A stretch of DNA of 8,175 bases, from the NCBI GenBank assembly GCA_021156245.1, contig JAJNBO010000086.1, forward strand, positions 1-8,175, written 5' to 3'. The notes under the pieces were generated by a model, which had not been told where the DNA came from, made no database searches, and worked only from the letters and a program-made list of their open reading frames with translations. The position numbers and the translations under genes are program-made. This stretch comes from Ramlibacter sp. (GTDB taxonomy: Bacteria; Pseudomonadota; Gammaproteobacteria; Burkholderiales; Burkholderiaceae_C). This document shows positions 1 through 6,287 of this stretch, in pieces. How positions within the stretch are numbered: the stretch's first letter is position 1; each line of letters opens with the position of its first letter.

Positions 1-431
1 TGGTCATCCACGTCGGCGCCGGCGCTCTGCAGCCACGGAGCTGCGTGCGCGATGCCCGCGGCGTCCTGTCGCAGGCGCGCCGAAAGCAGGGTGGCGACGG
101 GATCGCTGACGGTGCCCGAGAAGGCCACGCATGCCGCGTTGTCACGGACCGACTGCCAGGCCTGCTGCACGCCGGCGACGCTGCCGTCGACGTCGAGCAC
201 CAGGTGCTGCACCGGGCGGCCGCGAACGCCGCCGCGGCTGTTGATGTCCTGCCACGCCGCACGCGCGCCGATCACGAAATCCTTCGCGACGTCCTGTTCG
301 GCAGGCGACGTGTCGAGGAGTTGGGCAACGGCGATGGGGCGGAGGGCGGGCCGCTGCGCGGCCGCCGGCAGCCCCACGCACGCGGCTGCGCCGGCGAGCA
401 GCGCCCGCCGGCGCAAGGTCACGATGGTCAT
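1..431 (-). CDS. Periplasmic substrate-binding protein, type I (branched-chain amino acid ABC-transporter-like), N-terminal part
   Basis: The reading frame is open from the ATG at 431 to the window edge, giving 143 codons of a gene whose C-terminus lies outside. The N-terminus has an arginine cluster (R7-R8-R9), a hydrophobic alanine-rich stretch and a likely cleavage site after A25 (LPAAA before Q26), so it is exported; the TLRRRALLAG segment resembles a Tat signal but Sec is possible. The mature part opens with a beta-strand like segment (IAVAQLLDTS, about 34-43), then IGARAAWQDINSRGGVRGRPV (about 54-74), the characteristic pattern of Peripla_BP_6 proteins (LivJ-like), followed by a strand ending in LDVDGS. 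Ligands in this family include amino acids, amides, urea and aromatic acids; the ligand here cannot be read from the fragment. It starts 6 bp after the FAS1 gene stop, with only a weak ribosome binding site, so it is probably cotranscribed and translationally coupled. No permease or ATPase genes of its own are visible. Confidence 0.85.
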   Translation of the reverse strand, partial: MTIVTLRRRALLAGAAACVGLPAAAQRPALRPIAVAQLLDTSPAEQDVAKDFVIGARAAWQDINSRGGVRGRPVQHLVLDVDGSVAGVQQAWQSVRDNAACVAFSGTVSDPVATLLSARLRQDAAGIAHAAPWLQSAGADVDD

Positions 432-437
432 GCGGGA

Positions 438-920
438 TCAGCGGCGGGGAGGCATCAGGACGCGATCGACCTTGTGGACGACGCCGTTGGTGCCCGCGAT
501 ATCGGCGCGTTCGACCATGGCTTCCTCCACCGTCACGAAGTCGCCGGCGCGCGAGAGGGCGACGTTCGCGCCTTGTGCGGTCCTGGCGTTGCCGGTCTTC
601 ACCTCGGCGGCCATCACGCGCGCGGGCAGCACGTGAAAGCTCAGCACGTCCTTCAGGCGTGCCGGATCCTTCGACAGTTCGTCCATCGTCCTGGCGGGCA
701 CGGCGGCGAACGCCTGGTTCGTCGGCGCGAACACCGTGTAGGGACCGGCTGCCTTCAGCGTCTCGGACAGGCCGGCGCGCTGCACCAGCCCCGACAGCGT
801 GCTCAGCTGCGGATCGCGCGCGATCGTGTCCGCCACGGACACGGGCGGGGACGGCGCCATCGAAGCGCAGGCGGCGAGCAGCAGGGTGCAGGGGGCGAGG
901 AGGAGGAAACGTCTTTGCAT
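438..920 (-). CDS. FAS1 (fasciclin) domain lipoprotein
   Basis: This encodes a 160-residue secreted lipoprotein with one FAS1 domain. The N-terminus has R3-R4, a hydrophobic core and a lipobox L15-A16-A17-C18, so C18 should be lipidated. FAS1 hallmarks are visible: the H1-type motif YTVFAPTNQAF (61-71), the FHVLP motif at 95-99 (the usual YH motif with F for Y) and the C-terminal H2-type motif TNGVVHKVDRVLMP (144-157). FAS1 domains mediate adhesion or protein-protein contacts at cell surfaces; the partner here is unknown. The start at 920 is chosen over an in-frame ATG at 959 because a GGAG ribosome binding site lies at 927-930, the signal peptide begins here, and the upstream ATG falls before the predicted -10 element. 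The gene is divergent from pstS, has a PhoB box in front and a substrate-binding protein gene 6 bp behind. Family assignment is firm; a role in phosphate starvation is inference. Confidence 0.93.
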   Translation of the reverse strand: MQRRFLLLAPCTLLLAACASMAPSPPVSVADTIARDPQLSTLSGLVQRAGLSETLKAAGPYTVFAPTNQAFAAVPARTMDELSKDPARLKDVLSFHVLPARVMAAEVKTGNARTAQGANVALSRAGDFVTVEEAMVERADIAGTNGVVHKVDRVLMPPRR

Positions 921-948
921 GGAAGGCTCCGGTGAAAAGTTGCGGCCG

Positions 949-982
949 AGCTTAGGCACGGCACGTGACAGGTCCGTGACGC
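949..982 (-). promoter_or_regulatory. PhoB box and -10 element for the FAS1/substrate-binding protein operon
   Basis: Read on the minus strand, positions 982-965 are GCGTCACGGACCTGTCAC, two 7-bp half-sites 11 bp apart, close to the E. coli Pho box consensus CTGTCATNNNNCTGTCAT. After exactly 10 bp comes TAAGCT (954-949), which keeps the three most conserved -10 bases (TAnnnT). No separate -35 is expected because PhoB replaces it. Transcription would start near 942, giving a short leader that holds the GGAG ribosome binding site and the ATG at 920. The layout is the same as for the two plus-strand boxes in this window. Confidence 0.75.
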
Positions 983-997
983 TTCGAAGGCAACGCG

Positions 998-1003
998 GTG
1001 ACA
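998..1003 (-). promoter_or_regulatory. Additional PhoB half-site in the divergent region
   Basis: The minus strand reads TGTCAC here, a perfect half-site lying 22 bp (two 11-bp steps) upstream of the first half-site of the FAS1 box, so on the same DNA face. The position between (987-992) reads TGCCTT, a poor match. With the first half-site of the pstS box (1010-1015) it also forms a perfect 6-bp inverted repeat with a 6-bp spacer. It may extend PhoB binding toward either gene; this is inference. Confidence 0.45.
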
Positions 1004-1008
1004 GGGGC

Positions 1009-1042
1009 GTGTCACGCCGCTGTCACGAAAGCTTCCTAGAGT
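1009..1042 (+). promoter_or_regulatory. PhoB box and -10 element of pstS
   Basis: Positions 1009-1026 read GTGTCACGCCGCTGTCAC, two TGTCAC half-sites starting at 1010 and 1021, 11 bp apart. A 10-bp spacer is followed by TAGAGT (1037-1042) as -10 element. Transcription would start near 1049, about 30 nt before the pstS ATG at 1079. The match to the known Pho box and its position in front of pstS make this a confident call. Confidence 0.88.
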
Positions 1043-1078
1043 TGCCTCCAATTGCTCTCAACCACACCAGAGGAACGC

Positions 1079-2122
1079 ATGAACGTCCGCATCCACACCG
1101 CCGCCGCCTTTGCGGCATTCGCCTTCGCCGGCATTGCGTCCGCCCAGGACGTGACGGGCGCCGGCGCCACCTTCCCCGCGCCGCTGTACGCCAAATGGGC
1201 GTCCGACTACAACAAGGCCACCGGCGTGCGCATCAACTACCAGTCGGTGGGCTCCGGCGCCGGCATCCGCCAGATCGATGCCAAGACCGTCGCCTTCGGC
1301 GCGTCCGACATGCCGCTGAAGGACGACGAGCTGGCCAGGAAAGGCCAGGTCCAGTTCCCCACCGTCATCGGCGGCGTGGTGCCCGTGGTCAACATCAAGG
1401 GCATCGCGCCGGGCCAGTTGCGCCTGAATGGCCAGGTCCTCGGCGACATCTACCTGGGCAAGATCACCAATTGGAACGACGCCGCGCTGAAGGCGCTGAA
1501 CCCGTCGCTTGCGCTGCCTGATGCCGCCATCGCCCCAGTGCGCCGCGCAGACGGCTCCGGTACCAGTTTCCTGTTCACCAACTACCTGTCCAAGGTGAAC
1601 GCCGACTGGAAAGCCAAGGTCGGCGAAGGCACCGCCGTGAACTGGCCGACGGGTGCGGGCGGCAAGGGCAACGAGGGTGTCGCCGCCTTCGTGGGCCGCC
1701 TGCCCAACTCCATCGGTTACGTCGAATACGCGTACGTCAAGCAGAACAAGATGACCTACGCCCTGATGCAGAACGCCGCCGGCCAGTTCGTGGCGCCGGA
1801 CGACACCGCCTTCAAGGCCGCAGCTGCCGGCGCCGAATGGTCGAAGAGCTTCTACCAGATCCTCACCAACCAGCCGGGCGCGCAGTCCTGGCCGCTGACG
1901 GGCGCCACCTTCATCCTCATGCACAAGGTGCAGGACAAGCCCGCCGAGGCCGCCACGACGCTGAAGTTCTTCGAGTGGGCCTACAAGAACGGCGACAAGA
2001 CCGCCGACGACCTGGACTACGTGCCCATGCCCGCCGCCGTGAAGGCGCAGGTCGAGAAGCTGTGGGCGGCCGAGATCAAGGACGGCGCCGGCAAGGCCGT
2101 CGCCTACAAGGCCAGCCCCTGA
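1079..2122 (+). CDS. pstS: Phosphate ABC transporter, periplasmic phosphate-binding protein PstS
   Basis: PstS (347 residues) binds inorganic phosphate in the periplasm and delivers it to PstCA. A Sec signal peptide ends at ASA (20-22) before Q23. The phosphate-binding residues are recognisable by their family motifs: TGAGATFP (26-33, T31/F32), SVGSGAG (56-62, S59), GASDMPL (74-80, D77) and RRADGSGTS (155-163, with R156, D158, S160, G161, T162). The start at 1079 is preferred to an upstream in-frame TTG at 1052, because AGAGGAA (1069-1075) is a good ribosome binding site and the signal peptide starts here. It is the first gene of the pst-pho operon, preceded by a PhoB box, and is followed by a 122-bp gap with another PhoB box, so it can be made in excess over the membrane parts. 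Length and motifs are normal for the family. Confidence 0.98.
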   Translation: MNVRIHTAAAFAAFAFAGIASAQDVTGAGATFPAPLYAKWASDYNKATGVRINYQSVGSGAGIRQIDAKTVAFGASDMPLKDDELARKGQVQFPTVIGGVVPVVNIKGIAPGQLRLNGQVLGDIYLGKITNWNDAALKALNPSLALPDAAIAPVRRADGSGTSFLFTNYLSKVNADWKAKVGEGTAVNWPTGAGGKGNEGVAAFVGRLPNSIGYVEYAYVKQNKMTYALMQNAAGQFVAPDDTAFKAAAAGAEWSKSFYQILTNQPGAQSWPLTGATFILMHKVQDKPAEAATTLKFFEWAYKNGDKTADDLDYVPMPAAVKAQVEKLWAAEIKDGAGKAVAYKASP

Positions 2123-2134
2123 CGCAGGTCGGGA

Positions 2135-2168
2135 GTGTCACGGAACTGTCACGCAACCGCCATAAAGT
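2135..2168 (+). promoter_or_regulatory. Internal PhoB box and -10 element upstream of pstC
   Basis: In the pstS-pstC gap, 2135-2152 read GTGTCACGGAACTGTCAC, two TGTCAC half-sites (2136 and 2147) 11 bp apart. A 10-bp spacer is followed by TAAAGT (2163-2168). This is the same architecture, base for base in the half-sites, as the pstS promoter. Transcription would start near 2175-2176, leaving about 70 nt before the pstC ATG. It predicts a second PhoB-driven transcript for pstCAB-phoU-phoBR. Confidence 0.83.
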
Positions 2169-2244
2169 CCCCACCGTGTCCTCTACGCTCCCTGCCCACG
2201 AAGCCAGCCTGCACCAGAGCGCGACGTCCAGGAGGGTGGTCGCC

Positions 2245-3210
2245 ATGAAGATGCCGCCGCCGCCCGGCCGATTGCGCGCAGGTCCCGTGCTGGACAGGCT
2301 CTTTGCGGTGCTGGCGCGGCTGGCGGCGCTGCTCACCCTGGCCCTGCTCGCCGGCATTCTCCTGTCCCTGTTCATCGGCGCGCGCCCGGCGCTGGAGAAA
2401 TACGGGCTGGGTTTCCTGACCAACAGCGTCTGGGATCCGGTCACCGGCGAGTTCGGCGGCGCGGTGATGATCGTCGGCACCCTGGCGACGTCCATCATCG
2501 CTCTCGTCATCGCGGTGCCGGTCAGCTTCGGCATCGCGGTATTCCTGACCGAACTCTCCCCCGCCTGGCTGAAGCGCCCGCTCGGCACCGCCATCGAACT
2601 GCTCGCCGCCGTACCTTCCATCGTGTACGGCATGTGGGGCCTGCTGGTGTTCGGTCCGATGCTCGCCACCTACGTGCAGCAACCGCTGCAGTCCGTCTTC
2701 GCCAACGTGCCGCTGCTGGGCCCGCTGTTCTCCGGCCCCCCGGTGGGCATCGGCATGCTCGCTGCCGGGATCATCCTGGCGATCATGATCATTCCCTTCA
2801 TCGCCGCGGTGATGCGCGACGTGTTCGACGTGACCCCGCCGATGCTCAAGGAGTCGGCGTACGCGCTGGGCTCCACGACCTGGGAGGTGGTCTACAAGGT
2901 CGTGCTCCCGTACACCAAGGGCGGGGTGGTCGGCGGGATCATGCTGGGCCTGGGCCGGGCACTCGGTGAAACGATGGCCGTGACCTTCGTCATCGGCAAC
3001 TTCAACCAGCTCGATGGCTTCAGCCTGTTCGCCCCCGCCAACAGCATCACTTCCGCCCTCGCGAACGAGTTCGCCGAGGCGGGAGAAGGGCTGCACCAGG
3101 CCGCCCTGATCTACCTGGGGCTCGTGCTGTTCTTCATCACCTTCGTGGTGCTGTCGCTGTCCAAGCTGCTGCTGGCGCGCCTGCGCCGCAACGAGGGAGC
3201 CGGCGCATGA
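2245..3210 (+). CDS. pstC: Phosphate ABC transporter permease PstC
   Basis: PstC (321 residues) is one of the two inner-membrane subunits forming the phosphate channel. Six hydrophobic segments are visible at roughly 21-43, 75-102, 115-140, 168-190, 228-250 and 285-312. The EAA-type cytoplasmic loop that docks on the ATPase is [20 protein letters not shown] (203-222), followed by the conserved [11 protein letters not shown] (235-245). The start at 2245 is supported by GGAGG at 2231-2235. The frame stays open far upstream, and an in-frame GTG at 2176 would add 23 residues with no membrane-protein character, so it is not preferred. Its stop overlaps the start of pstA by 4 bp (ATGA), indicating translational coupling. 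It has its own PhoB box upstream. Confidence 0.97.
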   Translation: MKMPPPPGRLRAGPVLDRLFAVLARLAALLTLALLAGILLSLFIGARPALEKYGLGFLTNSVWDPVTGEFGGAVMIVGTLATSIIALVIAVPVSFGIAVFLTELSPAWLKRPLGTAIELLAAVPSIVYGMWGLLVFGPMLATYVQQPLQSVFANVPLLGPLFSGPPVGIGMLAAGIILAIMIIPFIAAVMRDVFDVTPPMLKESAYALGSTTWEVVYKVVLPYTKGGVVGGIMLGLGRALGETMAVTFVIGNFNQLDGFSLFAPANSITSALANEFAEAGEGLHQAALIYLGLVLFFITFVVLSLSKLLLARLRRNEGAGA

Positions 3211-4091
3211 GGACGGCGCAAAGGCTGATCCGCGCCGCCGACTCCGCGCAAGCGCGCGAGCGCCGGTACATGGCGCGCAAGCGCACCAACCGGGTCGCGC
3301 TCGCGCTGTCGCTGGCCGCCATGGCCTTCGGAGTGTTCTGGCTGATCTGGATCCTCTGGGAGACGGTGCGCCTCGGATTCGCGGGCCTGACCTGGGCCAC
3401 GCTGAGCCAGATGACGCCTCCGCCCAACGAGGCGGGCGGCCTGCTGAACGCGATGTGGGGCTCGCTGATGATGGTGATTCTGGCCACGTTCGTGGGCACG
3501 CCCGTCGGCGTGATGGCGGGGATCTACCTGGCGGAGTACGACGCCAAGGGCTGGCTCGGCAACACCACGCGCTTCGTCAACGACATCCTGCTGTCCGCGC
3601 CCTCCATCGTGATCGGCCTGTTCGTCTATGCGGTGATCGTGGCCCGCTACAAGCAGTTTTCCGGCTGGGCGGGCGTGATCGCGCTGGCGCTGATCGTGAT
3701 CCCCATCGTGATCCGCACCACGGAAAACATGCTGCTGCTGGTGCCGTCGGCGCTGCGCGAGGCCGCGTATGCCCTGGGCGCCCCCAAGTGGAAGGTGATC
3801 ACGAAGATCACGCTGCGGGCGGCCCGCGCCGGGGTGGTCACCGGCGTGCTGCTGGCCGTGGCGCGCATCGCGGGCGAGACGGCGCCGCTGCTGTTCACCG
3901 CGCTGAACAACCAGTTCTTCACCTCCAGCCTGGCTGAGCCGATGGCCAGCCTGCCGGTCACCATCTTCAAGTTCGCCATGAGCCCCTACGAAAACTGGCA
4001 GCAGCTCGCGTGGGCCGGCGTCTTCATCATCACCCTGGCCGTGCTCGGCCTGAACATCCTGGCGCGGCTGGTCACGCGCGCGCGGATCTGA
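3207..4091 (+). CDS. pstA: Phosphate ABC transporter permease PstA
   Basis: PstA (294 residues) is the second channel subunit, pairing with PstC. After a charged, arginine-rich N-terminal tail (1-29) come hydrophobic segments near 30-52, 83-108, 126-146, 154-170, 207-230 and 267-288. The EAA loop is [20 protein letters not shown] (184-203), followed by [13 protein letters not shown] (218-230), typical of PstA. The ATG overlaps the pstC stop as ATGA, and GAGGGAG lies just upstream, so 3207 is preferred over an internal ATG at 3270 (M22), which has no clear ribosome binding site. The stop is 5 bp before the pstB start. Confidence 0.97.
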   Translation: MRTAQRLIRAADSAQARERRYMARKRTNRVALALSLAAMAFGVFWLIWILWETVRLGFAGLTWATLSQMTPPPNEAGGLLNAMWGSLMMVILATFVGTPVGVMAGIYLAEYDAKGWLGNTTRFVNDILLSAPSIVIGLFVYAVIVARYKQFSGWAGVIALALIVIPIVIRTTENMLLLVPSALREAAYALGAPKWKVITKITLRAARAGVVTGVLLAVARIAGETAPLLFTALNNQFFTSSLAEPMASLPVTIFKFAMSPYENWQQLAWAGVFIITLAVLGLNILARLVTRARI

Positions 4092-4096
4092 ACCCC

Positions 4097-4879
4097 ATGG
4101 ACGCAACCCTCGCTCCCGATCGCGTGCGCGCCAAGCTGGCCGTGCGCAACCTGAACTTCTACTACGGCAAGTTCCACGCCCTGAAGTCCATCAACCTGGA
4201 CATCCCGGAGAACAAGGTGACGGCCTTCATCGGACCGTCCGGCTGCGGCAAGTCGACGCTGCTGCGCACCTTCAACCGCATGTACGAGCTGTATCCGGAC
4301 CAGCGCGCCGAAGGCGAGATCGTGCTGGATGGCGAGGACCTGTTGAAGTCGAAGCGAGACGTGGCGCTGATCCGCGCCAAGGTCGGCATGGTCTTCCAGA
4401 AGCCCACGCCCTTCCCGATGTCCATCCATGACAACATCGCCTTCGGGGTGCGCTTGTTCGAGACTGTCGGCGACGCAGACATGGACGAGCGGGTCGAATG
4501 GGCCCTGCGCAAGGCAGCGCTGTGGGACGAAGTGAAGGACAAGCTGCACCAGAGCGGCGCCGGCCTTTCGGGCGGGCAGCAGCAGCGCCTTTGCATTGCC
4601 CGCGGCATCGCCATCAAGCCCGAGGTGCTGTTGCTGGACGAGCCGTGTTCGGCGCTCGATCCCATCTCCACCGGCAAGATCGAGGAATTGATCATCGAGC
4701 TGAAGAAGGACTACACCGTGGTGATCGTCACGCACAACATGCAGCAGGCCGCGCGCGTGTCCGACTACACGGCCTACATGTACCTGGGCGACCTGGTGGA
4801 AGTGGGGGAGACCGAGCAGATCTTCTTCAAGCCCAAGCGCCAGGAGACCGAGGACTACATCACCGGCCGCTTCGGCTGA
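4097..4879 (+). CDS. pstB: Phosphate ABC transporter ATP-binding protein PstB
   Basis: PstB (260 residues) is the cytoplasmic ATPase that powers phosphate import. The full set of ABC motifs is present: A-loop aromatics FYYG (21-24), Walker A GPSGCGKS (46-53), Q-loop Q101 in [11 protein letters not shown], signature LSGGQQQR (157-164), Walker B VLLLDEP (177-183) with E182, D-loop SALD (185-188) and switch histidine H213 in VTHNMQQA. The sequence [12 protein letters not shown] and the [12 protein letters not shown] block are specific to the PstB family. The frame continues upstream into pstA, but M at 4097 is the first start giving the usual N-terminus. The ribosome binding site is weak and the gap to pstA is 5 bp, so translation probably depends on coupling. 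Confidence 0.98.
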   Translation: MDATLAPDRVRAKLAVRNLNFYYGKFHALKSINLDIPENKVTAFIGPSGCGKSTLLRTFNRMYELYPDQRAEGEIVLDGEDLLKSKRDVALIRAKVGMVFQKPTPFPMSIHDNIAFGVRLFETVGDADMDERVEWALRKAALWDEVKDKLHQSGAGLSGGQQQRLCIARGIAIKPEVLLLDEPCSALDPISTGKIEELIIELKKDYTVVIVTHNMQQAARVSDYTAYMYLGDLVEVGETEQIFFKPKRQETEDYITGRFG

Positions 4880-4888
4880 GGATACGCA

Positions 4889-5593
4889 ATGGCCGACAAG
4901 CACCTTTCCACGCAGTTCGACAGCGAGCTGAATTCCCTTTCCTCGCGCGTCATGGAGATGGGCGGCCTGGTGGAGTCCCAGATTCGCCAGGCGACCTACG
5001 CCATCGGCGAGTTCAATGCGGACGTCGCCCGCCAGGTGATCGATACCGAAGACCGCGTGAACCAGATGGAGGTGGAGATCGACCGCGAGCTGTCCTCCGT
5101 CATCGCCCGGCGGCAGCCGACCGCGCGCGACCTGCGGCTGCTGATGGCGATCTCCAAGACCACCGCCAACCTGGAGCGCGTCGGCGACGAGGCCCGCCGC
5201 ATCGCCCGCATGGTGCTGTCCATCGTGGAGAGGGGTGGCGCCGTGCGTACACTGCCCGCCAGCGAACTGCGCGTCGCGGCGGACCTCGCGTCCGCCCAGC
5301 TGCGCAAGGTGCTGGACGCCTTCGCCCGGCTCGACACCGCCGCGGCGGTCGCGATCATGAAGGGGGACCACCTGCTGGACAAGGAATTCGACGGTTTCGT
5401 GCGCAAGCTGATCACGTACATGATGGAGGACCCGCGCACCATCTCGAGCAGCCTGGACCTGCTGTTCGTGGCCAAGGCCATCGAGCGCATCGGCGACCAT
5501 GCCACCAACATCGCGGAATTCATCATCTACGTGGTCAAGGGCGCGGACGTGCGGCACAGTTCCATGGAGCACATCGAATCCACCGTGAAGTAG
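4889..5593 (+). CDS. phoU: Phosphate-signalling regulator PhoU
   Basis: PhoU (234 residues) is a peripheral cytoplasmic all-helical protein. In known systems it links the Pst transporter to PhoR and keeps the Pho response off when phosphate is plentiful. Two PhoU repeats are visible, each with the metal-binding E-x-x-x-D type motif: ERVGDEARRIA (96-106) in the first half and ERIGDHATNIAE (199-210) in the second. The length is typical. A strong GAGGAT ribosome binding site (4878-4883) overlaps the pstB stop codon, 6 bp before the ATG, the best site among the distal genes. The position between pstB and phoB, 1 bp from phoB, matches its role in signalling. Confidence 0.98.
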   Translation: MADKHLSTQFDSELNSLSSRVMEMGGLVESQIRQATYAIGEFNADVARQVIDTEDRVNQMEVEIDRELSSVIARRQPTARDLRLLMAISKTTANLERVGDEARRIARMVLSIVERGGAVRTLPASELRVAADLASAQLRKVLDAFARLDTAAAVAIMKGDHLLDKEFDGFVRKLITYMMEDPRTISSSLDLLFVAKAIERIGDHATNIAEFIIYVVKGADVRHSSMEHIESTVK

Positions 5594-5594
5594 C

Positions 5595-6287
5595 ATGAGG
5601 AACCAGCCCCGAATCCTGATCGTGGAAGACGAACCGGCCATCGCCGAACTCATTGCCGTCAACCTGCGCCACAACGGCCTTGCCCCGACGTGGGCCGAGG
5701 ACGGTGACGCCGCCCAGCGGGAAATCGACGCGGTGCTGCCGGACGCGATCCTGCTGGACTGGATGCTGCCGGGACAGAGCGGCCTGGTGCTGGCGCGCCG
5801 CTGGCGATCGGATGCGCGGACAAAGGCCGTCCCCATCCTGATGCTCACCGCGCGCGGCGACGAACCGGACAAGGTGGCCGGGCTCGACGCCGGCGCCGAC
5901 GACTACATCACCAAGCCGTTCTCGACGCAGGAGCTGCTGGCGCGCATCCGCGCGGTGCTGCGCCGGCGTGCGCCCGAAAAGACCGACGAGACCATGACGC
6001 TCGGCGGGATCACGCTGGATGGGGCTGCTCACCGCGTCACCTGGGAAGGCCGCCCGGTCAAGATCGGGCCCACCGAATTCAAGCTGCTGCGCTTCCTGCT
6101 GAAGCATCCGGAACGGGTGCACAGCCGCCAGCAGCTGCTCGACAAGGTCTGGGGCGACCACGTCTTCCTGGAGGAACGCACGGTCGACGTGCACGTGAAG
6201 CGGCTGCGGGAATCCCTCGGCCCGGGCGGCGCGCTGATCGAAACGGTGCGTGGCGCCGGCTACCGCATCACGGCGCAGCCCGCATGA
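5595..6287 (+). CDS. phoB: Phosphate regulon response regulator PhoB (OmpR family)
   Basis: PhoB (230 residues) is the transcription factor that, when phosphorylated by PhoR, binds Pho boxes and activates phosphate-starvation genes. The receiver domain (about 5-120) has acidic residues E11-D12, phosphoacceptor D55 in LLDWMLPG, T85 in MLTAR, Y104 and K107 in DDYITKPF. The C-terminal winged-helix domain (about 130-228) has GPTEFKLLRFLLKHPERV and the recognition-helix region ERTVDVHVKRLRESL, nearly the same as in E. coli PhoB. This agrees with the TGTCAC-type boxes in the window. The start is 1 bp after the phoU stop with no strong ribosome binding site; the stop overlaps phoR by ATGA. Confidence 0.98.
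   Translation: MRNQPRILIVEDEPAIAELIAVNLRHNGLAPTWAEDGDAAQREIDAVLPDAILLDWMLPGQSGLVLARRWRSDARTKAVPILMLTARGDEPDKVAGLDAGADDYITKPFSTQELLARIRAVLRRRAPEKTDETMTLGGITLDGAAHRVTWEGRPVKIGPTEFKLLRFLLKHPERVHSRQQLLDKVWGDHVFLEERTVDVHVKRLRESLGPGGALIETVRGAGYRITAQPA

Noticed and set aside
45..935. Long plus-strand open frame (296 codons)
   Set aside because: It is antisense to the FAS1 and substrate-binding protein genes, has no recognisable domain and is arginine/glycine/histidine-rich as expected of a high-GC shadow frame.
921..959. Upstream ATG start for the FAS1 gene at 959
   Set aside because: It lies before the predicted -10 element, lacks the signal-peptide start, and the ATG at 920 has a GGAG site at the right distance.
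1004..1009. The GTGACA/TGTCAC inverted repeat around this spacer as a transcription terminator
   Set aside because: It lies in a divergent promoter region, has only 6-bp arms and no T-run; PhoB half-sites explain it better.
1052..1078. TTG start for pstS at 1052
   Set aside because: The ATG at 1079 has the AGAGGAA ribosome binding site and begins a normal signal peptide.
3111..4106. Minus-strand open frame opposite pstA (331 codons)
   Set aside because: Shadow of pstA with strongly histidine/arginine/glutamine-rich composition and no family features.
3986..5872. Very long minus-strand open frame (628 codons)
   Set aside because: It is antisense to pstB and phoU and parts of pstA and phoB, has low-complexity composition with no domain, and arises from the codon bias of the real genes.
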